Shown in pieces: positions 47,052 through 56,539 of a stretch of 64,000 bases of DNA. The notes under the pieces are model-generated. The model did not search any database, was not told the origin of the DNA, and was given only the letters and a program-made list of their open reading frames with translations. The position numbers and the translations under genes are program-made. Position 1 is the stretch's first letter. Every line of letters begins with the position of its first letter. Source of the DNA: Streptomyces sp. RKAG293 (lineage in GTDB: Bacteria; Actinomycetota; Actinomycetes; Streptomycetales; Streptomycetaceae); contig NZ_JAJOZB010000001.1 in assembly GCF_023701745.1 (NCBI RefSeq), positions 3,540,501 through 3,604,500 of the forward strand, given 5' to 3'.

Positions 47052-47669
47052 ATGAGCGAATGGCAGTGGGAGACCTGGAGGCACCCGGACATCACCGTGG
47101 CCGGCGACCCGACGGACCCTGAACGGCAGTCGCACACCGCGTACGTCACCCCTGCGGGAGCCGCCTGGCTCGCCTCCGCCAGCGCTTTCCCGCGCAGCGT
47201 CCAGGCGCTGTGGAGCGCCCGCCCGACCGCGCCCAGCGTGCTGCCGTGCGGCACCGTGTTCGACGTGGTGAACCTCCCCGCGCTCTTCGGCCGCCGGGTG
47301 CTGGAGCAGTTATGGGCCGCGGGGCCCGGCAGCGGGCCGGTCGCCCTGCACCGCGGCCGGGTGCTGCTGCTGGTCGCCCCCGGGTCCGCCCAGCGGCTGC
47401 CGTCGCTGCTCGGCTGGGAGGAGTGGAGCCGCTCGGTGCCGCCGCTGATGTGCCACGGCCTGGGCGACGCGGTGACCGTGCCGCCGCTGTACGGCGACGA
47501 GTCCGGCCTGGACACCGAGGGCGGATCGTCGCGCTGGGTGGTGGCCCCCGACACCCGTCATCCCTGGCTCCCCGGCCCCGACGTGCTGCTGTGGGCCTGT
47601 ATCCGCGCGGCCCGCGCCGCCGCCCGTACGACCGCTTCCGCGACGGTCCCCTCGGGCTCCCCGGCCTGA
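47052..47669 (+). CDS. Conserved Streptomyces protein, Prim-Pol-like; contains TTA codon
   Basis: The 205-aa protein resembles Streptomyces proteins annotated as bifunctional DNA primase/polymerase-like, but no catalytic acidic triad of Prim-Pol is obvious, so function is open. ATG 47052 has AGGTG close by. The codon at 47310-47312 is TTA (Leu in VLEQLWAA), so translation should depend on the bldA tRNA. tRNA-Lys follows 57 nt downstream. Confidence 0.75.
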   Translation: MSEWQWETWRHPDITVAGDPTDPERQSHTAYVTPAGAAWLASASAFPRSVQALWSARPTAPSVLPCGTVFDVVNLPALFGRRVLEQLWAAGPGSGPVALHRGRVLLLVAPGSAQRLPSLLGWEEWSRSVPPLMCHGLGDAVTVPPLYGDESGLDTEGGSSRWVVAPDTRHPWLPGPDVLLWACIRAARAAARTTASATVPSGSPA

Positions 47670-47726
47670 ACGGGATATCGATTTTCACTCCGCCGGAAGC
47701 GGATGCTAATGTCTGTCTCGCAGCAC

Positions 47727-47800
47727 GCGCCGCTAGCTCAGTTGGTTAGAGCAGCTGACTCTTAATCAGCGGGTCCGGGGTTCGAGTCCCTGGCGGCGCA
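47727..47800 (+). tRNA. tRNA-Lys (CTT)
   Basis: A cloverleaf with acceptor GCGCCGC/GCGGCGC, D-arm GCTCAGTTGGTTAGAGC, anticodon CTT in ACTCTTAATC, T-arm CGGGGTTCGAGTCCCTG and discriminator A at 47800. CCA is not encoded. Confidence 0.97.
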
Positions 47801-47962
47801 CCTACGGGAAACCGTTGACCTGGGCGTTCCTCCTTCGGGAGGGGCGCCTTTCGTCATGTACGGGGCCAGTGCGAGAGCGGCACGGGAGCAGTGCGAGAGC
47901 GGTACGGGAGCGGCCCGGCGCGGTAACAAGGCCAGGGAGAGACCGTCTCCAGGAGGCCCCGC

Positions 47963-48691
47963 ATGCCGCTGCCGCACTACCGTCCCCCGGACGCGCCCGA
48001 CGGCGCGCGCGAGGACGCGTGGCGTCCGCCGCCGCGCCGCGTCGGCCGGATGGCGGCGGGCATCCTCGCGGTCACGGTGGTGACCGGCGCCTGGCTGCTG
48101 CGCGACGGCACGCAGGAGCGGGAGCCGCCGCTGCCCACGGCGGCCGAGGCGGTGTCCGCGGCCGGGCGGCACCCGGACCCCGGCGGGCCGACGGAGTTCG
48201 CGCTGCCGCCGCGCGCGGTCCCGCTGACCGCCGCCGCCCCCGAACGGATCCGGGTCCCGGTCATCGGGGTCGACGCGCCCCTCATGCGGCTCGGACTCGA
48301 CACCACCGGCCATCTGCAGACCCCGCCGGAGTCCGAGCGCGGGCTGGCCGGCTGGTACGCGGGCGGGGCCGCGCCCGGCGCTCCGGGCGCCGCCGTGCTG
48401 GCAGGACACGTGGACACCCGCGAGGGCCCCGCGGTCTTCTACGAGCTGGGCGGGCTGCACAAGGGCGACCGGATCGAGATCGACCGCGCGGACCGCCGTA
48501 CCGCCGTGTTCACGGTCTACGGCATCGAGGTCTACGAGAAGCAGGACTTCCCCACCGACCGGGTCTACGGCGCGACGCCGGACGCCGAGCTGCGCGTGAT
48601 CACCTGCGGCGGAGTGTTCAGCAAGGCGGCGGGATACCTGGGCAACGTCGTGGTCTACGCCCGGCTCACCGGCTCCACCGGACCGGCCTGA
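47963..48691 (+). CDS. Class F sortase
   Basis: The 242-aa protein has a cytoplasmic Pro-rich start, one membrane helix (about residues 29-47) and an extracellular sortase domain. The catalytic His is in AGHVDT, Cys in VITCGG, and an Arg in VVYARL near the C-terminus. It should link secreted proteins to the wall. ATG 47963 has GGAGG 6-7 nt upstream. A candidate substrate with a C-terminal membrane-plus-Arg tail lies at 55815-56477, though it lacks a clear LPXTG. Confidence 0.9.
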   Translation: MPLPHYRPPDAPDGAREDAWRPPPRRVGRMAAGILAVTVVTGAWLLRDGTQEREPPLPTAAEAVSAAGRHPDPGGPTEFALPPRAVPLTAAAPERIRVPVIGVDAPLMRLGLDTTGHLQTPPESERGLAGWYAGGAAPGAPGAAVLAGHVDTREGPAVFYELGGLHKGDRIEIDRADRRTAVFTVYGIEVYEKQDFPTDRVYGATPDAELRVITCGGVFSKAAGYLGNVVVYARLTGSTGPA

Positions 48692-48940
48692 GGACCAGCC
48701 CGAGAACCGGCCAGCAGAACCAGCCCCAGAACCCGCGGACGAACCCGCCGACGGACCCGCCCGGCGCATCCTCCTGACGCACCGGCACCCCGTCGCCCAC
48801 ACCCCTTCAACCGGCGTGCCCACCCCCGGAACGGCCGGTTGGCCGAACCGGGGGCCACCACTGGCAGGTGAATGCAGTATGTCCTAGTTTAGGTATTTCT
48901 GATGTCATTTATGAATCTGCGCGTCACCGGGGAGGTCGCT

Positions 48941-50284
48941 GTGCGACAGCCGCTGGCCATGAGCGGGCCGATGGAGTGGCCGCTGACCAACGGCGCCGTG
49001 CCCTGGATCGTGCTCGTGATCGGCCTGCTGTCGCTCGGCTGGCTGCTCGTGGTCCGCCGCCGCTCCTGGTGGACCGTCACCGTCCCGCTGATCGCCCTCG
49101 GTACCGCCGTCGCGGTGTTCGTCGTGCAGTACCTGGAGGACAACTCCTGGCGGCTGATCGCCGATGAACTGCCGATCAGCGTCCTGGTGTGGATCGGGGT
49201 CGGAGTCTTCGGCGTCGCCCTGGCCGTGGCCCGCTGCTTCTGCACCCCGCACTGGCGGATCAGGCTGGCCGCGCTGCTGGCGGGCCTGCTCGTGCTGCTC
49301 GCCGCGTGCTCCCAAGTGAACGTGTTCTACGACCAGTACCCCCGGCTCCGCACCCTGGTGACCGCGCTGACCCGGCAGAGCACCGACCTCAGGACAGCCG
49401 GCGGCGGCAGGCAGAACGCCACCGTCCGCACCCCGGAAGGCGGCACGCTCGAATCGGTGTGGAAACCGCCGGCTGACATGCCCGGCAAGGGATCGCTGTC
49501 GAAGGTGAAGATCCCCGGCACCGTCTCCGGCTTCGACGCGCGCGACGCCTGGGTCTATCTGCCGCCCGCCTACCGGACCAGCCCGCGCGCGCTGCTCCCC
49601 GTCATCGTCCTGATGCCCGGTCAGCCCGGATCGCCGCAGGACTGGCTCGACTCCGGGCAGCTGGCCGAGACCATGGACGCGTACGCCGCCGAGCACCACG
49701 GTCTCGCGCCGGTCGCGGTCTCCGTCGACACCCTCCACTCGCCGCTGAACAACACCATCTGCGTGGACTCGAAACGCGGCAAGGTGCACACCTACCTCAC
49801 CCAGGACGTACCGGCCTGGATCAGGGCCAACCTCCAGGTCGCGAGCGCACCCGCGTCCTGGGCCGCGGGCGGCTACTCGCTCGGCGGCACCTGCTCGCTG
49901 CAGCTGGCCGTCACCGCGCCGGAACTCTTCGGGTCGTTCGTCGACATCTCCGGGCAGCGCGAACCGACCCTGGGCGGCCACCAGCGCACCGTCGACGAGC
50001 TGTTCGGCGGCAGTTCGGCCGCCTACGACGCCATCAGCCCGCTGAAGATCATGCGGAAGAAGTCCTTCCCCGGCACCAACGGCCTGTTCATCGTCGGCTC
50101 CGCCGACGGCACCTTCGCGCCGCAGCAGCGGGACGCGTACGCGGCGGCCCGCAAGGCCGGGATGAACGTCACGTACAAGGAACTGCCGGGCGGCCACAGC
50201 TGGGCGGTCTGGCGGCCCGCCCTCGGCGTGGGGCTGGCCTGGCTCGGCGGCGTCACCCATCTGACCTCCCCATCCAGCGGCTGA
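48941..50284 (+). CDS. Membrane-anchored alpha/beta-hydrolase (esterase-like)
   Basis: The 447-aa protein has four N-terminal membrane helices (residues 1-125) and an extracellular esterase domain with the nucleophile in GYSLGGTCS and late catalytic residues near GSADGTF and LPGGHSW. This is the esterase/PHB-depolymerase-like fold. GTG 48941 is chosen because GGGGAGG lies 5 nt upstream; an in-frame ATG at 48902 sits in AT-rich, promoter-like DNA. It precedes two aminoacyl-phospholipid synthase-like genes by 13 nt, probably one operon, and might act on lipids or aminoacyl esters. Confidence 0.85.
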   Translation: MRQPLAMSGPMEWPLTNGAVPWIVLVIGLLSLGWLLVVRRRSWWTVTVPLIALGTAVAVFVVQYLEDNSWRLIADELPISVLVWIGVGVFGVALAVARCFCTPHWRIRLAALLAGLLVLLAACSQVNVFYDQYPRLRTLVTALTRQSTDLRTAGGGRQNATVRTPEGGTLESVWKPPADMPGKGSLSKVKIPGTVSGFDARDAWVYLPPAYRTSPRALLPVIVLMPGQPGSPQDWLDSGQLAETMDAYAAEHHGLAPVAVSVDTLHSPLNNTICVDSKRGKVHTYLTQDVPAWIRANLQVASAPASWAAGGYSLGGTCSLQLAVTAPELFGSFVDISGQREPTLGGHQRTVDELFGGSSAAYDAISPLKIMRKKSFPGTNGLFIVGSADGTFAPQQRDAYAAARKAGMNVTYKELPGGHSWAVWRPALGVGLAWLGGVTHLTSPSSG

Positions 50285-50297
50285 CGGGACTGCACCG

Positions 50298-52871
50298 ATG
50301 ACCGAAACGCAGGCGCGGGAACTCCCCGACGGCCCGGAGCCGACCGGGCCCAGTACGCCGAAGCCGCCCGGCCGGTGGCGGTCCTGGGCGGCCAACACCC
50401 GGCGCGGCGCCGGGCAGCTGCGGCACGCGCCCGTCACCGTGACCCTGATCGCCGCCCTGTGGATCACCGGCGCGGCCACCGGATCGCTGCGCAGGGGCCC
50501 GGACGACCAGCTGTTCGACGCCGTCGGCGTCGGCTGGGAGACCCTCGCCGAGGGCCACTGGTGGACCCCGCTCAGCTCCGGCCTGTGGTGCTCCAGCCTC
50601 GACATGTATCTGATCAGCACCGTGGCGCTCGCCGTGCTCGGCACCCTGGCGGAGCGCCGGATGGGCTCCGCGCGCACCGTGCTGGCGCTGGTGGCCGCCC
50701 AGGTGGCCGGCACCCTGCTGGGGGTGGGCCTGGCCAAGCTCGGCGACCTGGCCGGCGACGACTGGCTGGAACTGCTCTCCCTGCAGGCGGCGGTCGGCCC
50801 CACGGTCGCCGTGGCGGGGGTGGCCTTCACGGTGAGCGGGACGATGACGGCGCTGTGGCGGCGCCGGGTGCGCCTGCTGCTGGCCGCGGTCGTGCTGGTC
50901 CTCGCGCTGTACCTGGGCACCCTGCTGGACCTGCTGCAGGTCACCGGCGGGGTGATCGGCCTGGCCGTCGGGGCGGTGTTCTGGCACCGGCTGCCGCACC
51001 GCCGGCCGCACCGGCCGGCCGGTGCGTCGCACTCCGAGACCCGCGTGCTGGTCGGGCTGTTCATCGCCGCCGCCGCGATCGGCCCGGCGCTGACGATGCT
51101 CTCGCCCGACGCGCTCGGCCCGCTGGCCACCTTCCGCGATCTGCTCGTCACCTCGCACCCCGACGCCCAGGCCGTCCAGGACGCCTGCGCCGAATCGGTG
51201 CGGGCCTGCCACCAGATCCACGCCGAGGAACACTTCTACGACTCCCCCGCGATCCTGATGACGGTCATGCCCGCGCTGCTGCTGCTCGTCCTCGCCGAAG
51301 GACTGCGGCGCGGCCGGCGGCTGGCCTGGATCCTCGCCATCGTGGTCAATCTGGCGCTGATGGCGATCGTTCTCTACGAGATGGTGGACTTCCTCGGTTC
51401 GCTGGACCTCAGCACCCCGGAGGGCCGGGACGACCGGAGCTGGCTGATCCGCGCCTGCATCGAGCAGATCCTGCTGCCCGCCGCCTCGATCGTCCTGCTG
51501 GTCGTCACCCGGAGCCGCTTCCAACTGCGGCTGCCGCGCAGCTCGGTCCGCAGGCTCGCCCTGGTCGTCGGCGGCAGCGTGCTGGCCGTCGCCGCCGTGT
51601 ACGTGGGCACCGCCTACGCGATCCGCGATCAGTTCTACCCGGTCGCCACCGTCTCCTTCCTGTGCCAGGGGCTCGTCTCCGTCTTCCTGCCGCCCATCTA
51701 CAGCGACCTCGCCGACCAGGGCCCCATCCCGGTCGGCTCGGGCGCCCACTGGCTGTACGAGTACTGCGGTCTGGTGCCCTGGCTGGTCGCGCTCGTCTCG
51801 CTGCTGGTGGTCTTCCGCAGCAACCGGCTGCGGTCCTCCGACGAGCAGGCCCGGCGGGCCCGTTCGATCCTCACCGAGCACGGCGGCTCCACGCTCTCGT
51901 ACCTGTCCACCTGGCAGGGCAACCACTACTGGACGTCCCCCGGCGGCGACGCGGGCGTCGCGTACCGGGTGCTCTCCACCATCGCGCTGACCACCGGCGA
52001 CCCCTTCGGGGAGCGGTCGGCCCGGGAGCGCGCGGTGGGCGAGTTCGCCGCGTTCTGCGACGCGCGCGGCTGGTCACCGTGCTTCTACAGCGTCAACGAG
52101 GAGTCCCGGCAGGCCGCCGAGGCGCTCGGCTGGAAGTCCCTGCAGGTCGCCGAGGACACCGTCGTACCGCTGGCCGGCCTGGAGTTCAAGGGCAAGAAGT
52201 GGCAGGACGTCCGCACCGCGCTCAACAAGGCGGGCAAGGCCGGCATCACCGCCGAGTGGTGGCGCTTCCCGGACGCGCCGCTGGCGCTCACCGAGCAGAT
52301 CCGGGCCATCTCCGAGGAGTGGGTCGCCGACAAGGGGCTGCCCGAGATGGGCTTCACCCTCGGCGGCCTCGACGAACTCGACGACCCCGAGGTGCGCTGT
52401 CTGATCGCGCTGGACGCCGACCGGACCGTCCACGGCATCACCAGCTGGATGCCGGTCTACCGGGACGGCGAGCCGATCGGCTGGACGCTGGACTTCATGC
52501 GGCGCCGCTCCACCGGCTTCCGCGGCGTCATGGAGTTCCTGATCGCCTCCTCCGCGCTCGGACTGAAGGAGGAGGGCGCGGAGTTCATCAGCCTGTCGGG
52601 GGCGCCGATGGCGCGGGTGGACCGCGGCGAGGCCCCGGCGCCACTGCAGCGGCTGGTCGATGTGTCGGGGCGACTACTGGAACCGGTGTACGGTTTCCGT
52701 TCATTGCTCGCGTTCAAGGCAAAATTCCAGCCCGACTACCACCCTATGTACATGTGCTACCCCGATCCGGCCGCTCTGCCGACCATCACCCGGGCCATCG
52801 GCAAGGCCTACCTTCCGCACATGACGGCGGCTCAGGGCGTACGGCTGGTCCGCCAGCTGTCCGGCTCCTGA
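50298..52871 (+). CDS. MprF-like protein: pseudo-rhomboid membrane domain + DUF2156 synthase domain
   Basis: The 857-aa protein starts 13 nt after the esterase. The N-terminal half has about 10 hydrophobic segments. The first six (residues 40-230) resemble a rhomboid fold but lack the catalytic GxSG Ser and His (GPTVA and GGVIGLAVG). The C-terminal half (about 515-857) is the tRNA-dependent aminoacyl-PG synthase (DUF2156) domain, with WKSLQVAEDTVV, KWQDVRTALNKA, EFISLSGAPM and YGFRSLLAFKAKFQP. It should transfer an amino acid from aminoacyl-tRNA to phosphatidylglycerol; the amino acid is unknown. Confidence 0.85.
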   Translation: MTETQARELPDGPEPTGPSTPKPPGRWRSWAANTRRGAGQLRHAPVTVTLIAALWITGAATGSLRRGPDDQLFDAVGVGWETLAEGHWWTPLSSGLWCSSLDMYLISTVALAVLGTLAERRMGSARTVLALVAAQVAGTLLGVGLAKLGDLAGDDWLELLSLQAAVGPTVAVAGVAFTVSGTMTALWRRRVRLLLAAVVLVLALYLGTLLDLLQVTGGVIGLAVGAVFWHRLPHRRPHRPAGASHSETRVLVGLFIAAAAIGPALTMLSPDALGPLATFRDLLVTSHPDAQAVQDACAESVRACHQIHAEEHFYDSPAILMTVMPALLLLVLAEGLRRGRRLAWILAIVVNLALMAIVLYEMVDFLGSLDLSTPEGRDDRSWLIRACIEQILLPAASIVLLVVTRSRFQLRLPRSSVRRLALVVGGSVLAVAAVYVGTAYAIRDQFYPVATVSFLCQGLVSVFLPPIYSDLADQGPIPVGSGAHWLYEYCGLVPWLVALVSLLVVFRSNRLRSSDEQARRARSILTEHGGSTLSYLSTWQGNHYWTSPGGDAGVAYRVLSTIALTTGDPFGERSARERAVGEFAAFCDARGWSPCFYSVNEESRQAAEALGWKSLQVAEDTVVPLAGLEFKGKKWQDVRTALNKAGKAGITAEWWRFPDAPLALTEQIRAISEEWVADKGLPEMGFTLGGLDELDDPEVRCLIALDADRTVHGITSWMPVYRDGEPIGWTLDFMRRRSTGFRGVMEFLIASSALGLKEEGAEFISLSGAPMARVDRGEAPAPLQRLVDVSGRLLEPVYGFRSLLAFKAKFQPDYHPMYMCYPDPAALPTITRAIGKAYLPHMTAAQGVRLVRQLSGS

Positions 52872-52903
52872 GCCGGGGTCCGAATCCGGATTGAGGTGAC
52901 GCC

Positions 52904-55555
52904 ATGTGGGACTGGCTGGCCGACGCCTACCGGTCGCGGATCGTCGACAACGGTCGCGAACCGCTGTTCCTGCTGCTCGTCGGGTTGATCGGCTCGTTCC
53001 TCTTCATCCGCTTCAGCGTGCGGATGATCCGGCGCGGGGTGAGCTGGTGGCCGGGGAACGTCAACCCGGGCGGCCTGCACATCCACCATGTCGTCTTCGG
53101 CCAGGCCATGATGCTCATCGGCGGCATCGGCTCCTTCGCCGTACGCGGCGGGGTCCTCGCGCACAACCTGCTGGCCGTGCTGTTCGGCATCGGCTGCGGG
53201 CTGGTGCTCGACGAGTTCGCCCTCGTCCTGCACCTGGAGGACGTCTACTGGAGCGAGCAGGGCCGCAAGTCCGTGGACGCGGTGATCCTCGCCGTCGCGG
53301 TGATCGGTCTGCTGCTCATCGGGGAGGCCCCGCTGGGCGGCTTCGTCGGCGGGATCAACGGTGAACAGATCGGTGTCGCGGCGGTCCTGCTGGGCTTCGT
53401 GGTCATCTGCCTGATCAAGGGCAAGGTGTGGACGGGGCTGATCGGCGTGATGATGCCGCCGGTCGCGATCATCGGGGCGCTGCGGCTGGCCCGCCCGGCC
53501 AGCCCCTGGTCCCGCTGGCGCTACCACTCCCGGCCCCGGCGGCTGGCCCGCTCCGAGCGCCGCGAGGACCGCGTCCACCGGCGGCTGGTCGCGTTCAAGA
53601 CCAGGCTGATGGACGCGGTCGCGGGCGCCCCGCACCTGAAGTCGAAGTCCGAGAGCGCCCCCGTGCCGCGCCCGACGCTCGTCGACATCCCGCCGTCCCG
53701 GATCGAGGTGTGGCTGCGGCCGCTGCAGCAGCCGGGCGCGGCGGTCGCCGTCTGGTACCTGCGGGCCGCCGCCGTGGTGAACGTCCTGACCGGGCTGATC
53801 GCGCCGTTCCGCGAACGGGTGCACCGGGCCACCGACGGGGAGTTCTTCACCGCCTTCCTGCTGAGCCCGGGCTTCACCGGCGCCGTCCTGGCCTTCCTGC
53901 TCGCGGTGACGCTGCGCCGCCGCAAGCGCGCGTCCTGGATCGTCGCCGTCACGCTGGTCTGGGGATATCTGGCGCTGTGCCTGCTGGCGCTGGATCTGCT
54001 CCCGGAGGCCCGCGCGCACCCCTTCAACTGGATCTCCCTCGGCCTCACCCTGCTGCTGGCACTCGCGCTGGCGGTGTCCCGCCGGGCGTTCAACGTGCGG
54101 GGCGAGCGCGGCAACGTCGCCCTCGGACTGGTGTCGCTGCTGATCGGCAGCGTCGTCACGGTGGGCCTGGGCACCGTCCTGGTGCACGCGACCGACGCCC
54201 CGCCGCCGGCGAGCTGGCGTGCCTGCCTGCACTACGCCGTGCTGCGCGTGCTGACCGTCTCCAGCCTGTTCGACCTGCCCGAGATCACCGTGCCCGCCTG
54301 GACCGACCTCGCCATCAACCTGCTGAGCGTCACGCTGATGCTGATGGTGCTGCTCGCGTTCTTCCGCTCCCCGCGCGGCCGCGCCCGGCTCCAGCCGGCG
54401 GACGAACAGCGGCTGCGCGATCTGCTCGCCACGCACGGCGAACACGATCCGGTCGGGTACTTCGCCCTGCGCCGCGACAAGTCGGTGAGCTGGTCGCCCG
54501 GCGGCCGGGCCGCCGTGCTGTACCGGGTGGTGAACGGGGTCGCGCTGGCCTCCGGCGATCCGATCGGGGACCGCGAGGAGTGGCCGGCGGCGATCGACGG
54601 CTGGCTGGCCGACGCCCGCCGGCACGCCTGGATCCCGGGGGTCACCGGGGCCGGCGGGGGGGCCGCGGCGGTCTACGAACGGGCCGGGCTGAAGTCGCTG
54701 GACTTCGGCGACGAGGCGGTGGTCGACGTCGCCGCGTTCGCCGGAACCTACCTGGGCACGTCAGCGGAAGGCGGTGCGGCGCTGCGCCCGCTGCGCGAGG
54801 CCCACGGGCTGATCCGCGACGCCGGCTACACCGCCGTCGTACGCCGCCACCGCGACATCCCCCGCGACGAGATGGCCGATCTGGCCCATCTCGCCGACGC
54901 CTGGCGGCGGCACGCCAGCGAGCGCGGCTTCTCGGTGGCCCTGGGCCGGCTGGGCGACCCCGCGGACGGCGAGTGCGTGATGGTGGAGTGCCGCGACCCG
55001 CAGGGACGCACATCGGCGCTGCTGAGCTTCGTGCCGTGGGGCCGGCGCGGCCTCTGCCTCGACCTGATGCGCCGCGACCGCGAGTCCGGCAGCGCGCTGA
55101 TCGACTACCTGATCACCGAACTGCTGCTGCTGGCCCGGGCGGACGCCGAGCCCGTGCGCGGCGTCGAGCGGGTGTCCCTCAACTTCGCGGTCTTCCGCTC
55201 GGTCTTCGAGGAGGACGGCAAGGCCGGTGCGGGTCCGCTGCTGCGGCTGTGGCGCAAGGTCCTCCGGCTGCTCTCCCGCCGCTGGCACCTGGAGGCCCGC
55301 TACCGCTCCTACGCCGCCTACCTGCCGGAGTGGCGCCCGCGCCACCTGCTGTACGAGCGGTCCGCCGAGCTGCCCCGTATCGCCACCGCCACCGCCATGG
55401 CCGAGGGCTTCCTGACGGCGCCGCGGCTGCCGCGGCTGGGCGGGGCGCCGTACCCGGCGGCGCCCGCGACGGCGCTGGGTTCCGAACCGGACGGTACCGG
55501 GCCGGATTCCACGCCGGATTCCACGCCGGACGATTCGGCTCCCGGCCCGCGCTGA
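52904..55555 (+). CDS. MprF-like protein with HIHH membrane domain + DUF2156 domain
   Basis: The 883-aa protein starts 32 nt after its neighbour. The N-terminal membrane part has a His-rich GGLHIHHVVFGQAMM (residues 51-65) in an early loop, then about 10 helices. The DUF2156 domain (about residues 500-850) is close in sequence to that of LysX: VGYFALRRDKSV, SLNFAVFRSVFEE and an RYRSYAAYLPEWRPRHLLY end. The tail is Pro/Asp-rich with PDSTPDSTPDD repeats. It is a likely aminoacyl-phospholipid synthase with an unusual membrane module. Confidence 0.85.
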   Translation: MWDWLADAYRSRIVDNGREPLFLLLVGLIGSFLFIRFSVRMIRRGVSWWPGNVNPGGLHIHHVVFGQAMMLIGGIGSFAVRGGVLAHNLLAVLFGIGCGLVLDEFALVLHLEDVYWSEQGRKSVDAVILAVAVIGLLLIGEAPLGGFVGGINGEQIGVAAVLLGFVVICLIKGKVWTGLIGVMMPPVAIIGALRLARPASPWSRWRYHSRPRRLARSERREDRVHRRLVAFKTRLMDAVAGAPHLKSKSESAPVPRPTLVDIPPSRIEVWLRPLQQPGAAVAVWYLRAAAVVNVLTGLIAPFRERVHRATDGEFFTAFLLSPGFTGAVLAFLLAVTLRRRKRASWIVAVTLVWGYLALCLLALDLLPEARAHPFNWISLGLTLLLALALAVSRRAFNVRGERGNVALGLVSLLIGSVVTVGLGTVLVHATDAPPPASWRACLHYAVLRVLTVSSLFDLPEITVPAWTDLAINLLSVTLMLMVLLAFFRSPRGRARLQPADEQRLRDLLATHGEHDPVGYFALRRDKSVSWSPGGRAAVLYRVVNGVALASGDPIGDREEWPAAIDGWLADARRHAWIPGVTGAGGGAAAVYERAGLKSLDFGDEAVVDVAAFAGTYLGTSAEGGAALRPLREAHGLIRDAGYTAVVRRHRDIPRDEMADLAHLADAWRRHASERGFSVALGRLGDPADGECVMVECRDPQGRTSALLSFVPWGRRGLCLDLMRRDRESGSALIDYLITELLLLARADAEPVRGVERVSLNFAVFRSVFEEDGKAGAGPLLRLWRKVLRLLSRRWHLEARYRSYAAYLPEWRPRHLLYERSAELPRIATATAMAEGFLTAPRLPRLGGAPYPAAPATALGSEPDGTGPDSTPDSTPDDSAPGPR

Positions 55556-55814
55556 GGCGGGCCGGGTGCGGGGCGCCGGCCGGACCCGTTTCACCCGACC
55601 GGCCGTGGCACCAGCATCCGTTCCCAACGTGTCCCGACCCGCTCCCTGACCTGCGCCTGCCGCGTCGGCCCCGGTCGTCCGTTGGTCCGTTCGGAGTAGT
55701 CCTGAGCGATCGTCAACAGGCACCGGGAGCGCCGTCCGGGTGTCCTCGGAGGGTGGGCGGACTCCTGTCCGCCCCGCGGAACACCGTCCGTGACCCCGCC
55801 CTGGGAGAAACCCG

Positions 55815-56477
55815 ATGCGCTCACAGCACCTACTCGCCGGCTCCGCCCTTGCCGCGGTCATCGCGCTGAGCGCGGTGGGAGCCGCGTCAGCCGTCTCGAC
55901 CGAGCCCATCGCCCCCGTCGAGTCCGCGGAGCCCTCGGCACCCGCCGACCTCTCCTCCCCCGACGTGCCCACCGACCTGGCCTCGCCCGACGTGCCCAGC
56001 GAGCTCTCCTCGCCCGCCGTGCCCCTCACGCCGGTGGGGCCGGCCAATCCCGTCATCGTCCAGCCGGACCCGGTGGCCCCCGGCGGCCAGTTCTCCGTCT
56101 TCGACGGCGGCAACTGCAGCGGCACGAGCGGCGTCGCCACGTTCAGGTCCGCCTCCGGCGGCTCGGCCATCCCTTCGGTCAACCTCTCCACGCTCAGCAA
56201 CCAGGTCGGCGGGGTCGGTACGGTCCCGGAGGGCACCGAGCCGGGCCAGTACGAGGTCTCGGTGTCCTGCCAGAAGGCCACCACCGGCAAGCAGGGCCCG
56301 TTCACCGGCACCCTCACCGTCTCGTCCCGCACGCCCAAGGGCGGTGTGCAGACCGGCCTCGGCGGCGGCATCGGCATGGATCCGGCCGAGACCGCGCTGG
56401 GCGCGGCACTGGTGGCCGCGGCTCTCACGGGCACGATCGTCCTGGGACGCCGACGGGCCCGCGGCAGCGACAGCTGA
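55815..56477 (+). CDS. Secreted wall-protein candidate with C-terminal anchor
   Basis: The 220-aa protein has a Sec signal peptide (MRSQHLLAG... ASA), a repeated acidic Pro/Ser stretch with SSPDVP-type units (about residues 40-75), a compact domain with two Cys (GGNCSG and VSCQK, possibly a disulfide) and a C-terminal GGVQTGLGG-hydrophobic-RRRAR tail. That end resembles surface proteins processed with actinobacterial class F sortases, though no LPXTG is seen. ATG 55815 follows GGGAG 7 nt upstream. Confidence 0.8.
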   Translation: MRSQHLLAGSALAAVIALSAVGAASAVSTEPIAPVESAEPSAPADLSSPDVPTDLASPDVPSELSSPAVPLTPVGPANPVIVQPDPVAPGGQFSVFDGGNCSGTSGVATFRSASGGSAIPSVNLSTLSNQVGGVGTVPEGTEPGQYEVSVSCQKATTGKQGPFTGTLTVSSRTPKGGVQTGLGGGIGMDPAETALGAALVAAALTGTIVLGRRRARGSDS

Positions 56478-56539
56478 GCGGTGGCGCGGGCTGCTCGCGG
56501 TCGGTCGATCGGTCCGTCGGTCGTCAGTCGGTCAGTCGG

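Noticed and set aside
48902-48940. ATG 48902 as the esterase start
   Set aside because: It lies in AT-rich promoter-like sequence without a ribosome site, whereas GTG 48941 has GGGGAGG at ideal spacing.
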